The notes beneath the pieces were generated by a model. That model saw nothing but the letters and a program-made list of their open reading frames with translations, did not search any database and was not told the origin of the DNA. From positions 62,001 through 126,000 of the forward strand of contig NZ_CANMBB010000008.1 in assembly GCF_947495965.1 (NCBI RefSeq): DNA of 64,000 nucleotides. Direction: 5' to 3'. The number at the start of each line of letters is the position of its first letter. Position 1 is the first letter of the stretch. Source of the DNA: an uncultured Maribacter sp. GTDB taxonomy: Bacteria; Bacteroidota; Bacteroidia; Flavobacteriales; Flavobacteriaceae. The translations under genes and the position numbers were made by a program. This document shows, piece after piece, positions 8,901 to 15,988 of the stretch.

Positions 8901-11617
8901 GCTGTACCAGCCGTAGAAGAAACCGTAATTTCACCATCATTAGTTGGTGAAAAACAACGATCTGCATTTACTAATGAAATTACGGGAGCATCTACCTCAG
9001 AAAGTGTAAATGTATCCGTTGCTGTACAACCTTCAGAATCAATAATTGTTAGCGTATATGTACCTGTTTCCGTTAAGTTACCAAATGTTCTACCTGTTTT
9101 AGGTCCTTGAGATGTTCCTGATGGCCATTCTAATTCATATCTATATCCTCCAAAACCACTACCTGCACCAGCATTTGCCTGAACTCTACCTATATTATTG
9201 TTTTGACAACTCATAGCAGTTACATTCCCAGTAACAGAAAGCGGGGTTGTTGGTTCCTCTATCACTAAATTTGCAGTGTTTATACAATTAGTTTCATTGT
9301 CTGTTACAGATATTGTGTAAGTTCCTACCCCTAAACCACTAATTGGAATTTCTGAATTAGAGCTTGTTCCACTTAATGCAGTACTTGGCCCTGTAATAGT
9401 ATAATCATAATCTATCCCAAAACCATCTATTAAAAATGCTCCAAAACCATCTGTAGCACCAGGGCAAACCCTAGTATCTCCTCCTGATTTTACACGTGCT
9501 CTAATAGTGCTAAACCCTCCTGTTGTAAAACTAGCAGAATGCACACAGCCATTTGCATCTGTTATCTCGAATTGATATGAGGTATCCAATAACAACCCAG
9601 GAAAGATATTACTTGCTTGGCTTGTAGAAGTAGGTGAGGTTATAGCGTACTGTGTAATTGCAACACCACTAGTTACATTTATGGTAACTCTACTTGTACC
9701 CGCTGCACAATTTAAATTATCTTGAACAAAATCTATTGCCGAAGGCTCTTCTGGATCTGATATTACTAAAGGTGCTAATCCTTGAGAACAACCGGCATTA
9801 TCTCTTATATATGGGACATAAGTACCAGGAGCTAAACCTGTAAAACTTGTTCCTGCTTGGTAAGTAACATTATCTAAACTATACTGGTAACCAGTACCTG
9901 AACCACCTGAAGTTAACCCTGCATCAAATTCAATTATACCCCCTCCATTAGCACAAGTATAATCTTGTGTTATACTGGAAGAACCGGTTAAACCTGATTC
10001 TGACGTTACAGTCTCTGAAGGTAGCGGCAAAATACACTCAAATGCACCTTGAAAATAACGCACCTCGATAGTATTATAAGTTCCATCTGCAACTGGCAAT
10101 GACATTGCGGTACTCCAAGCATCAGTATTAGCAGCTCTAAATTCTAAATTAAAACCTCTTGCATCTACAACGTTAAAATCAATTCTCCCTCCTCCGTTAG
10201 TACATGTTCCATTAAAGTTTGTCGCCGTAACAATTGGCGGATCTAGACTAGCAATATATTCAGATTTAGTTGCAGTACAACCTGCACTATCCGTTATAGT
10301 AAAAGTATAAGTACCTTCGGTTGTTACTGTATAGGTATCTGTAGAAGAAAAAGACCCTCCAGAATTACCTCCATCATCTACTGTATATGTATAAGGCCCT
10401 GAACCTCCAGTAACAGTAACATCTATGTCTACACTCGTAATTGTAGCACAACCAAAACTCCCACCGTTTGTATCCGTAATAACATTTATAGGATTTAACC
10501 CATTACCTATTGTAATTGGATCTCCATTAATATCTCTATCTTGAGTTGGAGCTGCTATTCCATTTGGAATATCTTCCTTACATTCATTGGTTTCTACTTG
10601 AACAGAATAAGTTCCTGCGCTAACTGTTGTAAAGGTATGCGTATTACTTGCTATAGTAGAGGTAAACTCAATTTCTGCTCCATTTTCATCTAACAAAGTA
10701 AACACATAAGGACCTACATTATTAGGTAATGCTTCCACGGAAATACTACCCGAATCTCCACTACAAAGTGCATCTGTAAAAGTTACATTAATGGCTATGT
10801 CTTCTTGGAAAATTTCAATTACGGGATAACGATATATACAAACATCTCCACCTATATTTAACCTAGTTTCTATTTCATATCTACCTGGATTTAAATTAGA
10901 AAAAACAGATGAAGATTGAAAAGTAGGACCAAAACTAGGGTCACTTTCTAATTTTATTCTAAATTCATAATTATTAGGCAATCCAGTTAATTCTATACGA
11001 CCAGGGCTATTACAGATATAATCGTCCTTTAAATAAGATAAATCAATAGTACTTTTTGTAACTTCAATATAATATGGAGTACCATCTACTACTACTCTAT
11101 ACTCCGCACCTTCTGTGGCAGAAATAGTACTAGCATCAATACCTAAAGTCTGTGCCGTAGAAACCACATTATTGGTATAGCAACTTAAATTTGATGTATC
11201 TGGGCAGTCCGTATTTGTATCTGGACTACACGGCCCTCCCAACCGTTGCCATGAAACATTTGCGTATGGTCCTCCTGATAAAGAAATAGTCCTGTCATCT
11301 GCATCCCCACATAAAAAAAACTGGGCTACTGTAGATCCTGTATCATTACAAGTAACCTCAGCATCTGCTCCCTGAACTAAAGTCATAAACATAGGAGTCA
11401 TACTAACTTTAGTATCCCTTTTATTTATACTCTTATAAGATGTTGTAGTATTTTTAGTGTTAACAGACTCCGTTTTGGTCACAGCCTCTTTTTTTGAAAA
11501 ACTTACTTCTTTAAGTAATTCAAAAACTGTTGTATTTGCTACTGCAGTTGAATATATTGCAGAAACAAAAACCAATAGAACAGCATACAAGGTATACTTG
11601 GTTTTTTTTGGTAGCAT
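2966..11617 (-). CDS. giant SprB-repeat surface protein with T9SS type B sorting domain
   Basis: This 2883-residue protein has an N-terminal signal peptide (hydrophobic LYAVLLVFVSAIYSTAVA after KKTKY). A very long run follows of ~70-90 residue Ig-like modules with recurring motifs such as GTYTVQVVDGNNC, PGTYEV.. and ITVTDSxGC, as in SprB-repeat proteins. The C-terminus (NAFTPDGDGLNDLW, VKIYDRYGRVV, W(D)GNYEGSPVPTGDYWY) is the gliding-motility-associated, CHU_C-type domain that directs type B secretion through the type IX system. The protein is therefore expected on or outside the outer membrane, possibly as an adhesin. Each module has conserved cysteines, which could form disulfides. No PorP/SprF-type partner gene lies next to it, unlike many large type B substrates. 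The stop abuts repeat copy A, and a 650-bp gap without genes lies upstream. Confidence 0.9.
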   Translation of the reverse strand: MLPKKTKYTLYAVLLVFVSAIYSTAVANTTVFELLKEVSFSKKEAVTKTESVNTKNTTTSYKSINKRDTKVSMTPMFMTLVQGADAEVTCNDTGSTVAQFFLCGDADDRTISLSGGPYANVSWQRLGGPCSPDTNTDCPDTSNLSCYTNNVVSTAQTLGIDASTISATEGAEYRVVVDGTPYYIEVTKSTIDLSYLKDDYICNSPGRIELTGLPNNYEFRIKLESDPSFGPTFQSSSVFSNLNPGRYEIETRLNIGGDVCIYRYPVIEIFQEDIAINVTFTDALCSGDSGSISVEALPNNVGPYVFTLLDENGAEIEFTSTIASNTHTFTTVSAGTYSVQVETNECKEDIPNGIAAPTQDRDINGDPITIGNGLNPINVITDTNGGSFGCATITSVDIDVTVTGGSGPYTYTVDDGGNSGGSFSSTDTYTVTTEGTYTFTITDSAGCTATKSEYIASLDPPIVTATNFNGTCTNGGGRIDFNVVDARGFNLEFRAANTDAWSTAMSLPVADGTYNTIEVRYFQGAFECILPLPSETVTSESGLTGSSSITQDYTCANGGGIIEFDAGLTSGGSGTGYQYSLDNVTYQAGTSFTGLAPGTYVPYIRDNAGCSQGLAPLVISDPEEPSAIDFVQDNLNCAAGTSRVTINVTSGVAITQYAITSPTSTSQASNIFPGLLLDTSYQFEITDANGCVHSASFTTGGFSTIRARVKSGGDTRVCPGATDGFGAFLIDGFGIDYDYTITGPSTALSGTSSNSEIPISGLGVGTYTISVTDNETNCINTANLVIEEPTTPLSVTGNVTAMSCQNNNIGRVQANAGAGSGFGGYRYELEWPSGTSQGPKTGRTFGNLTETGTYTLTIIDSEGCTATDTFTLSEVDAPVISLVNADRCFSPTNDGEITVSSTAGTAALGTHRYRLGTSGATQVSPVFPNLSPGTYTVQVVDGNNCTDELTVTIPPQIQVTLDIISEISCDGDGLMQININGGDISNLAATSYTIFKDGIPVAGHTGNTLPSASFPYTVPYGEHGDYTVEVTDNNSCTNISVPRTYTEPTTISATERIVGPSCGDLNSGFVEIYPTVSSGVPPFQTVLAPASYGLIANPNDPDPAVTNIYDFSSQTIYSGLAAGDYHYIVKDDRNCITGIIAITIAPDGTVPPSATVTPVDATCAAAGEISGGVIIDVADGSPNYTIRIEDEFGNLLVERLNVAPGDLPLPINDSSLVPGNYQVAVIDSRGCLDIEPLTIGTATLDITPAYPPPPATCLPGGATVCVEISGGTLPIDYSIRLVENPVLSWEGPNNGPTNHCFTGLLYGVSYTVEVRDDNTNCTYDEVITLPDGPGVDVTLSIDNLTCRNGNVGLNYTVTTGTAPFDIVITNLDTGVEEYNQTTSDATFATPLAVPSGRYGISVVDAGNCSGGAEAVAALNLPRVDIIENINANCNAPGQLTVRGSGGTPYGTGSPYFYAYMPSGVPPVASNFTDATTVSLPGSSSPGTDYDIWVQDSRGCNFMINAAVIQLDPALPAPTINVNNQCNAVTPPGGFTITVEIPGDIDTPTFTLNGSTQTPAYVAGTPTQATFTVGSIGTYPVNVIDANGCDVDAIAEVYEILSASGGFGANTPTCANADGTITITANGGSGNFDFELQDNLGTRIINNSTGIFNGVPPGEYQVLLTDDLANDGSIQCTVLVDGIVSDPPVTPVIQDIGKSDMSCHDVVDGSISVALQTGTDSDGIQEYNLYVGSLPLAPTATPIVTQPSGEFTGLGANTYVVEVVTDKGCTDVEEFTIVNPPAFEITWDPVTFACETGANRYSTATISTQIVEVGNGAPYRYRLNPTDSYQSSGDFEIVDNGSSQTITVYAIDANGCEHDFTRVIDPPSGVTGTIAQVTPMDCENAERITITVPEITNFIIEDQGSSVSPVANVVQTSGNTVTFDLPFMAGEYRLQINDPSGCIYPLEPYVVAQPVLPSVTISESEPISCFGAIDGALNIEVTNFTGIYDYWVYEASDPGFSGGAFGSVVGGNSTGSIDTAVDGNPFVIAGLPAGTLRVVIREQGKTVAGCSVFSDVAVIGSPNGPLTITNVSQEAVGCSDNLGEIVVTASGGWETTPYQYMLEIENPVGSGTFVPHTPLGNSNTFTGLSAGLYRITVTDSEDCSTTSIERLSATPIIEAEAMIFRELECPEGNDAVIQSVEPGTTTQGAIGGVSGAGYQYRLLTLNSNDRTDVASSTGLQSDPRFVGSAGTGVIEAGWYAIEVVSTLNCSTVTDPIQVIPPLPINPRLIQTAVPACGNIATMKIELGSSAEVGATYEYRNYLSADPWLPMTYQNGTAEENIPGTIGLAYRYEVRKVGDLSSCEPKATNGITITGADPLSLDINSPTFDVTCSYEVDGRIEAHVDGGTGIYEFRIYNTDPGTDAFAAEFLPTYENRAVQSTGTFEDLGAGDYWISVISRLDCGVVQGPFSIAPAEPVIIADSSTPVTCNGEADGTITMEVTSATSGLVKFAIEPNLSELVTDPDNPTTYTFTDLSAGTYTVLAQDAEGCPQTFSVTVTEPEVLQVVDIVTTPELCIGANDGTLSFDIVGGTQFNNVLIHPTPYYEFKFEKISPVDETGTGVFAPYDGQIIENLEGGASYALYIRDANGCETTEVISITIGVDLTAEPIIEYGCEGIFPNSTTTIAMQETSLLPDLLFALDPVDPTDPVTAMAGTDYVFGNLAPGNHTVYIYHENGCTNMVDFTIDAYDPLTLTAIKTGPNELTASAEGGYGGYEFFFQGESYGSETIYTTNESTVVEVRVVDSNGCAAMVTVPFEFTGMLDIPNAFTPDGDGLNDLWSPNNREFFPNIEVKIYDRYGRVVAILNNVTQWDGNYEGSPVPTGDYWYVVNANDKSKIQFVGHFTLYR

Positions 11618-12267
11618 AGGTTAAGTCGTATTTAAAAAAAACAGTTTATGATTTGGGGAACCTAAATGTTTTTTTAGTGTAATTCTTTAAACTTATAATT
11701 TCTCTTTAATTTTAAACAAAAAATTTATTGACCATTTTAATATTATTCTAACGTAAGTCCATGAAGAAAAGTATCTACTATTTTTAATTATTCGTTGTAA
11801 TGCACAATTTATCGATTTTCTCAACTCAAAAAAAGTACTGTTTTTAACCAATAAAAATAGTTTTCAATCATTCTAATAGTTAAAAAACTAGAGCCACTAT
11901 AGGATTTTTTTTACCAGACGGCAGTATGTAAATTACAGAGAAAAAGAAGTATTTATTTTATCTAAAAAAATAGAATATTCGTAAAATTTACATAAGAAAA
12001 CACGGCAAATTATTAGACACAAAATTACCTCCAAATTTTATATAAAATGGCTGGTTTCATATGCTTTAATCCCCTTCTGATAGAAAAGAAAAAGACAGTT
12101 ATACTACTTACCAAGAGCTAAGCTATAGGATACCTTTACACAATTAAGTATTAAACCTAAAAAATAGTAATCTACTACAAAAGAGATAGTACCTCATATT
12201 TTTTTTTAATAACACTAAAATCAAAATAGTTACCCAAAAAAGAGAGGTCTTTAATTATAGTGTAATC
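11618..12267. other. 650-bp AT-rich gap with no convincing gene
   Basis: Between the start of the giant surface protein and the end of murQ I find no conserved reading frame, RNA gene or repeat. The DNA is very AT-rich with many A/T runs. On the minus strand a TAATTTTG, a match to the Bacteroidota -7 consensus TAnnTTTG, lies at 12020-12027. If it is used, the giant gene would have an untranslated leader of about 400 nt. No good -33 partner is visible, so this is a weak candidate. The length is unusual here, because most gaps in the window are under 150 bp. Confidence 0.5.
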
Positions 12268-13077
12268 TTATTTTTGAGACGCTATTGCTAATTTAACAGA
12301 TCCGTGTTCTTTTAATAATTCTTTGGCCTTTTCATAGCTAATATCTAACCCTTCCATAATATAACGCGTACCTCTATCTACTAATTTATCATTGGTTAGC
12401 TGCATGTTAACCATTTTGTTTCCTTTTACACGCCCTATACGTATCATTAAGGCAGTAGAAATCATATTTAAAGTTAATTTTTGGGAGGTTCCACTTTTCA
12501 TTCTTGTACTACCAGTTACAAACTCTGGACCTACATTAATTTCAATAGGAATCTCTGAAAGTTGTGCTAATGGAGAACCTGGATTATTTGTTATTCCTGC
12601 AGTTAATAGCCCTTTTTCTTTTGCCGATTGTATACCTCCTAAAACATAAGGCGTGGTGCCAGATGCTGCAATACCTACAACAACATCAATCTTAGTAATA
12701 TTATGTGCTTCTAAGTCTTTCCAGGCTTGGGTGGTAGCATCTTCTGCATTTTCTACCGCTTTACGTATGGCTTTATCTCCTCCTGCTATTAAACCAACAA
12801 CTCTTTCATGTGGCATTCCAAAAGTTGGTGGTATTTCAGATGCATCTAAAATTCCTAATCTTCCACTTGTGCCAGCACCAATATAAAATAACCTTCCTCC
12901 TTTATGAAACCTTTCTTCTAATCCGTCTACTAACTTTGTTATTTGAGGTATTACCTCTGCTACTGCATCTGCAATTTTCCTATCCTCTTCATTCATTGCC
13001 TTAAGAATAGTAGTAGTGTCCATCAATTCTAAATTGTTGTGATTAGACGGAGATTCTGTAATTTTTTTGTAACTCAT
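12268..13077 (-). CDS. murQ: N-acetylmuramic acid 6-phosphate etherase
   Basis: MurQ cleaves the lactyl ether of MurNAc-6-phosphate, giving GlcNAc-6-phosphate and D-lactate in the cytoplasm. It is the final committed step of MurNAc recycling. The 269-residue sequence has the SIS-domain signature IGAGTSGRLGILDASE (about residues 66-81; the DASE glutamate is the family's catalytic acid). It also has the second conserved block GSTRMKSGTSQK. It is slightly shorter than the E. coli enzyme (298) but covers the whole conserved core. It is transcribed away from the GHL10-AmpG-NagZ-AnmK genes, which supply its substrate through AnmK. A 15-bp dyad lies 13 bp upstream of its start. Confidence 0.95.
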   Translation of the reverse strand: MSYKKITESPSNHNNLELMDTTTILKAMNEEDRKIADAVAEVIPQITKLVDGLEERFHKGGRLFYIGAGTSGRLGILDASEIPPTFGMPHERVVGLIAGGDKAIRKAVENAEDATTQAWKDLEAHNITKIDVVVGIAASGTTPYVLGGIQSAKEKGLLTAGITNNPGSPLAQLSEIPIEINVGPEFVTGSTRMKSGTSQKLTLNMISTALMIRIGRVKGNKMVNMQLTNDKLVDRGTRYIMEGLDISYEKAKELLKEHGSVKLAIASQK

Positions 13078-13090
13078 AATTATTAATAAG

Positions 13091-13105
13091 TAACGAATAT
13101 CGTTA
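13091..13105. promoter_or_regulatory. perfect dyad TAACGA-ATA-TCGTTA, candidate operator
   Basis: Two 6-bp half-sites, TAACGA and TCGTTA, are exact reverse complements separated by ATA. They lie 13 bp upstream of the murQ start, in the 134-bp region between divergent murQ and the recycling operon. The size and position suit a dimeric repressor site. E. coli murQ is controlled by a MurNAc-6-P-responsive repressor (MurR), but no regulator gene is visible here. A small hairpin in the murQ leader is the alternative. Confidence 0.4.
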
Positions 13106-13211
13106 TTTCTAAAAGGATACGGAAAGTTTTTTTAGATACATTCTATTAAAATAAATTTTAATCCTAAAAAGAGGTATTTTAGTAAAAAAAAGTCCTTTCT
13201 TAATATTCCTT

Positions 13212-14717
13212 ATGTCAAAATATTTTTTAGTTTTTCTCCTTACTACTACTCTTATTTCCTGTAGCTCTTTACAGTCGTATAACAAACATCCAAAAACCGA
13301 ATTTAGAGGCGTTTGGATTGCTACCGTAGTAAATATAGATTGGCCAAAAAACGGATTAGATAATATAGAAAAACAAAAAAAAGATTATCTAGAAATATTA
13401 AACTTTTATCAAGACTTAAATTTTAATGCTGTTATAGTGCAAGTTAGAGCTGCAGGAGATTCTTTCTACGCATCGGACTATGCGCCATGGTCTCGTTATT
13501 TAACTGGTGAAGAAGGAAAAGTACCGATACAAAATTTTAAAATGTTAGAATGGATGATTTCCCATACGCATTCTCGCGGGATGGAATTTCATGCATGGTT
13601 AAACCCTTATAGAGCAACATTTGATTCAAAAACAGAAGTTCTAAGTCCTACACATGATTTTAACTTACACCCAGAGTGGATGCTCAAATATGGTAAAAAA
13701 TATTATTACAATCCTGGATTACCAGAAGTAAGAGAAAAATTAACTTCTATTATGAAAGAGGTGGTTTGTAAGTATGATATTGACGCTATTCATTTTGATG
13801 ATTATTTTTATCCTTATAAAATTAAAAATGCAGTTTTTGATGACCAATCTTGTTTTGAATTTTACAAACAGCCCAACCAAACATTAGAAGATTGGCGTAG
13901 AAGTAATATAGATTCTTTAATAAAAAACGCGCATCAAACTATAAAAAAAGAAAAACCATGGGTACAGTTTGGCGTAAGTCCTTTTGGGGTGTGGAAAAAT
14001 AATTCTACCGACCCAAAAGGTTCGGATACCAAAGCAGGAGTTACCACTTATGAAGATTTATATGCAGATCCATTATTATGGATGCAAAAAGGATGGGTAG
14101 ATTATGTTATTCCACAAGTATATTGGAGCATGGATTTACCAGTTGCTTCGCATAGTAAAATAGTAAGCTGGTGGGCAAAAAATAAGAGTAATAGCAATAT
14201 TTACATTGGTAATGGCGCGTATAAAGTTAGAAACAATAGTGATGCGGCCTGGGACGAGAAAAAAGAACTACCAAACCAATTAAAACTATCTAGAAACACT
14301 AAAGAAATAGGGGGAAATACATTTTTTAGTGCCAAATCTTTAATGCAAAAGAATACTGATGTTGCAAAATACATTCAAAAAAAATATTATAAAAAACCAG
14401 CCCTATCCCCTATTTCTCCTTTAAAAAAAGAATCTATAAAGGAGATTAATATTAAAGATTTAAAAATAACATTAGACACCATTTATTTTTCTATAAATAC
14501 AAATCATAATATTAGATATGCGTTATGCTATAGTAGTGGTAAAAAACTAAAAGAAAGCTACCCTATAACTAAATTACGCACCAAAACCCACATTAATACA
14601 AATCATCAATTTATAATTCCTTTAAAAGAATTAAAAAGCAAAAGGCAAGTAGCGATTAGTTTTATTGACTATTACGGACAAGAAAGTAAACCAATAGTAT
14701 TAAATTTAAGACCATGA
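13212..14717 (+). CDS. GHL10-family (DigH-like) glycoside hydrolase lipoprotein
   Basis: The 501-residue protein starts with a lipoprotein signal (FLVFLLTTTLISC, lipobox Cys17), so it is probably membrane-anchored outside the cytoplasm. The conserved domain begins EFRGVWIATVVNIDWP and includes FNAVIVQVRAAGDSFY, WLNPYRATF, IHFDDYFYP and WVDYVIPQVYW. These are hallmarks of glycosyl hydrolase-like family 10 (PF02638). E. coli DigH of this family cuts denuded peptidoglycan glycan strands. About 100 C-terminal residues, rich in Lys and beta-strand-like, may form an extra Ig-like domain. The stop overlaps the AmpG-like start (ATGA), so the two are translationally coupled, which supports a role in peptidoglycan turnover. 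Confidence 0.85.
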   Translation: MSKYFLVFLLTTTLISCSSLQSYNKHPKTEFRGVWIATVVNIDWPKNGLDNIEKQKKDYLEILNFYQDLNFNAVIVQVRAAGDSFYASDYAPWSRYLTGEEGKVPIQNFKMLEWMISHTHSRGMEFHAWLNPYRATFDSKTEVLSPTHDFNLHPEWMLKYGKKYYYNPGLPEVREKLTSIMKEVVCKYDIDAIHFDDYFYPYKIKNAVFDDQSCFEFYKQPNQTLEDWRRSNIDSLIKNAHQTIKKEKPWVQFGVSPFGVWKNNSTDPKGSDTKAGVTTYEDLYADPLLWMQKGWVDYVIPQVYWSMDLPVASHSKIVSWWAKNKSNSNIYIGNGAYKVRNNSDAAWDEKKELPNQLKLSRNTKEIGGNTFFSAKSLMQKNTDVAKYIQKKYYKKPALSPISPLKKESIKEINIKDLKITLDTIYFSINTNHNIRYALCYSSGKKLKESYPITKLRTKTHINTNHQFIIPLKELKSKRQVAISFIDYYGQESKPIVLNLRP

Positions 14718-15988
14718 TAAAAAAAGATAAAGGTGCTTGGGCATGGGTTCCTGTTTTATATTTTACCCAAGGTCTCCCTTATGTAATGGTAGTTACCGTA
14801 TCTGTAATTATGTATAAAAAATTAGGGATTAGTAATGCCGATATTGGACTCTATACCAGCTGGTTGTACTTACCTTGGGTTCTTAAACCACTTTGGAGTC
14901 CTTTTGTAGATTTAAAAAGCACTAAAAGAAAATGGTTTTTAGCAATGCAATTTTTTATTGCCTTAGCACTTTTAGGCGTAGGACTAACACTACCAACTAG
15001 TATCTTTTTTACAACTACACTTGCTTGTTTTTGGATGGCTGCTTTTGCATCTGCTACAAATGATATAGCCTCAGATGGGTATTATATGTTAGGATTATCC
15101 GAAAAAAAACAATCTTTCTTTGTTGGTATGCGCAGTACCTTTTACAGACTAGCAATGGTTACAGGAGAAGGTTTAATAGTTATACTTGCTGGTTATTTAG
15201 AAACCAAATACGGCGATAGCACTAAAGCATGGAGCATTACCATGATTGCTGCTGCTTCATTAATGTTGACTTTAACAATAGCCAACTTTTTTACAGCTCC
15301 TAAATATGAAAATGAAGAAAAAAATAGCATAGACAAACCTCAAAGTTTTGGGGCTATTTTAGGCTCTTTTTTTAAGAAACCTAATATTGGTATTGCACTT
15401 GCTTTTATTCTTACATACCGTTTAGGAGAATCGCAATTAGTAAAAATGGCAGCCCCTTTTATGTTAGATGAAGTGGCTGAAGGAGGTTTAGCTTTTTCTA
15501 CTGAAAAACTAGGAACTCTATTTGGTACAGTCGGCGTAATAATGCTATCTATTGGTGGAATTCTTGGTGGCATATTAATCTCTAGAGACGGACTAAAAAA
15601 ATGGATGTTACCCATGTTGCTGTCTTTAAATATTCCAAATATTCTATATGCAATTTTAGCTGTTACAAAAACCACTAGTATTATTGCTGTTACTGCAACA
15701 GTAGCTTTTGAAAAATTTGGTTATGGCTTTGGTTTTGCTGCCTTTCTAATGTATCTAATTTATATAGCAGAAGGAAAATCTAAAACATCGCATTACGCAA
15801 TTGCCACAGGTTTTATGGCTCTAGGAATGATGCTTCCAGGCATGATAAGTGGTTATATGCAAGAATGGTTAGGTTACGGCGGATTCTTTATTTGGGTAGT
15901 TATTGCTGCTCTCCCAGCTTTAATCCTTTTAAAATATATTGAATACCCTGCAGAATACGGTAAAAAATCAAACTCAGACAATGCGTAA
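14714..15988 (+). CDS. AmpG-like muropeptide permease (MFS)
   Basis: This 424-residue inner-membrane protein has about 12 hydrophobic segments. The opening WVPVLYFTQGLPYVMVVTVS, the DIGLYTSWLYLPWVLKPLWSP block and FASATNDIASDGYYM match AmpG and related MurNAc/anhydro-muropeptide importers of the major facilitator superfamily. In this setting it would import GlcNAc-anhydroMurNAc (peptides) made at the envelope and hand it to the following cytosolic NagZ-like and AnmK enzymes. It overlaps the upstream gene by 4 bp and the downstream gene by 8 bp. Whether it prefers disaccharides or free MurNAc cannot be told from sequence. Confidence 0.85.
   Translation: MIKKDKGAWAWVPVLYFTQGLPYVMVVTVSVIMYKKLGISNADIGLYTSWLYLPWVLKPLWSPFVDLKSTKRKWFLAMQFFIALALLGVGLTLPTSIFFTTTLACFWMAAFASATNDIASDGYYMLGLSEKKQSFFVGMRSTFYRLAMVTGEGLIVILAGYLETKYGDSTKAWSITMIAAASLMLTLTIANFFTAPKYENEEKNSIDKPQSFGAILGSFFKKPNIGIALAFILTYRLGESQLVKMAAPFMLDEVAEGGLAFSTEKLGTLFGTVGVIMLSIGGILGGILISRDGLKKWMLPMLLSLNIPNILYAILAVTKTTSIIAVTATVAFEKFGYGFGFAAFLMYLIYIAEGKSKTSHYAIATGFMALGMMLPGMISGYMQEWLGYGGFFIWVVIAALPALILLKYIEYPAEYGKKSNSDNA

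Noticed and set aside
3000-11400. Apparent tandem DNA repeats or a CRISPR-like pattern in the giant gene
   Set aside because: The repetition is at the protein module level with diverged codons and variable spacing, with no identical short repeats and spacers.
15939-15980. Upstream in-frame start for the NagZ-like gene
   Set aside because: It overlaps the permease gene by 50 bp and adds non-conserved residues; ATG 15981 fits the family and the operon spacing.
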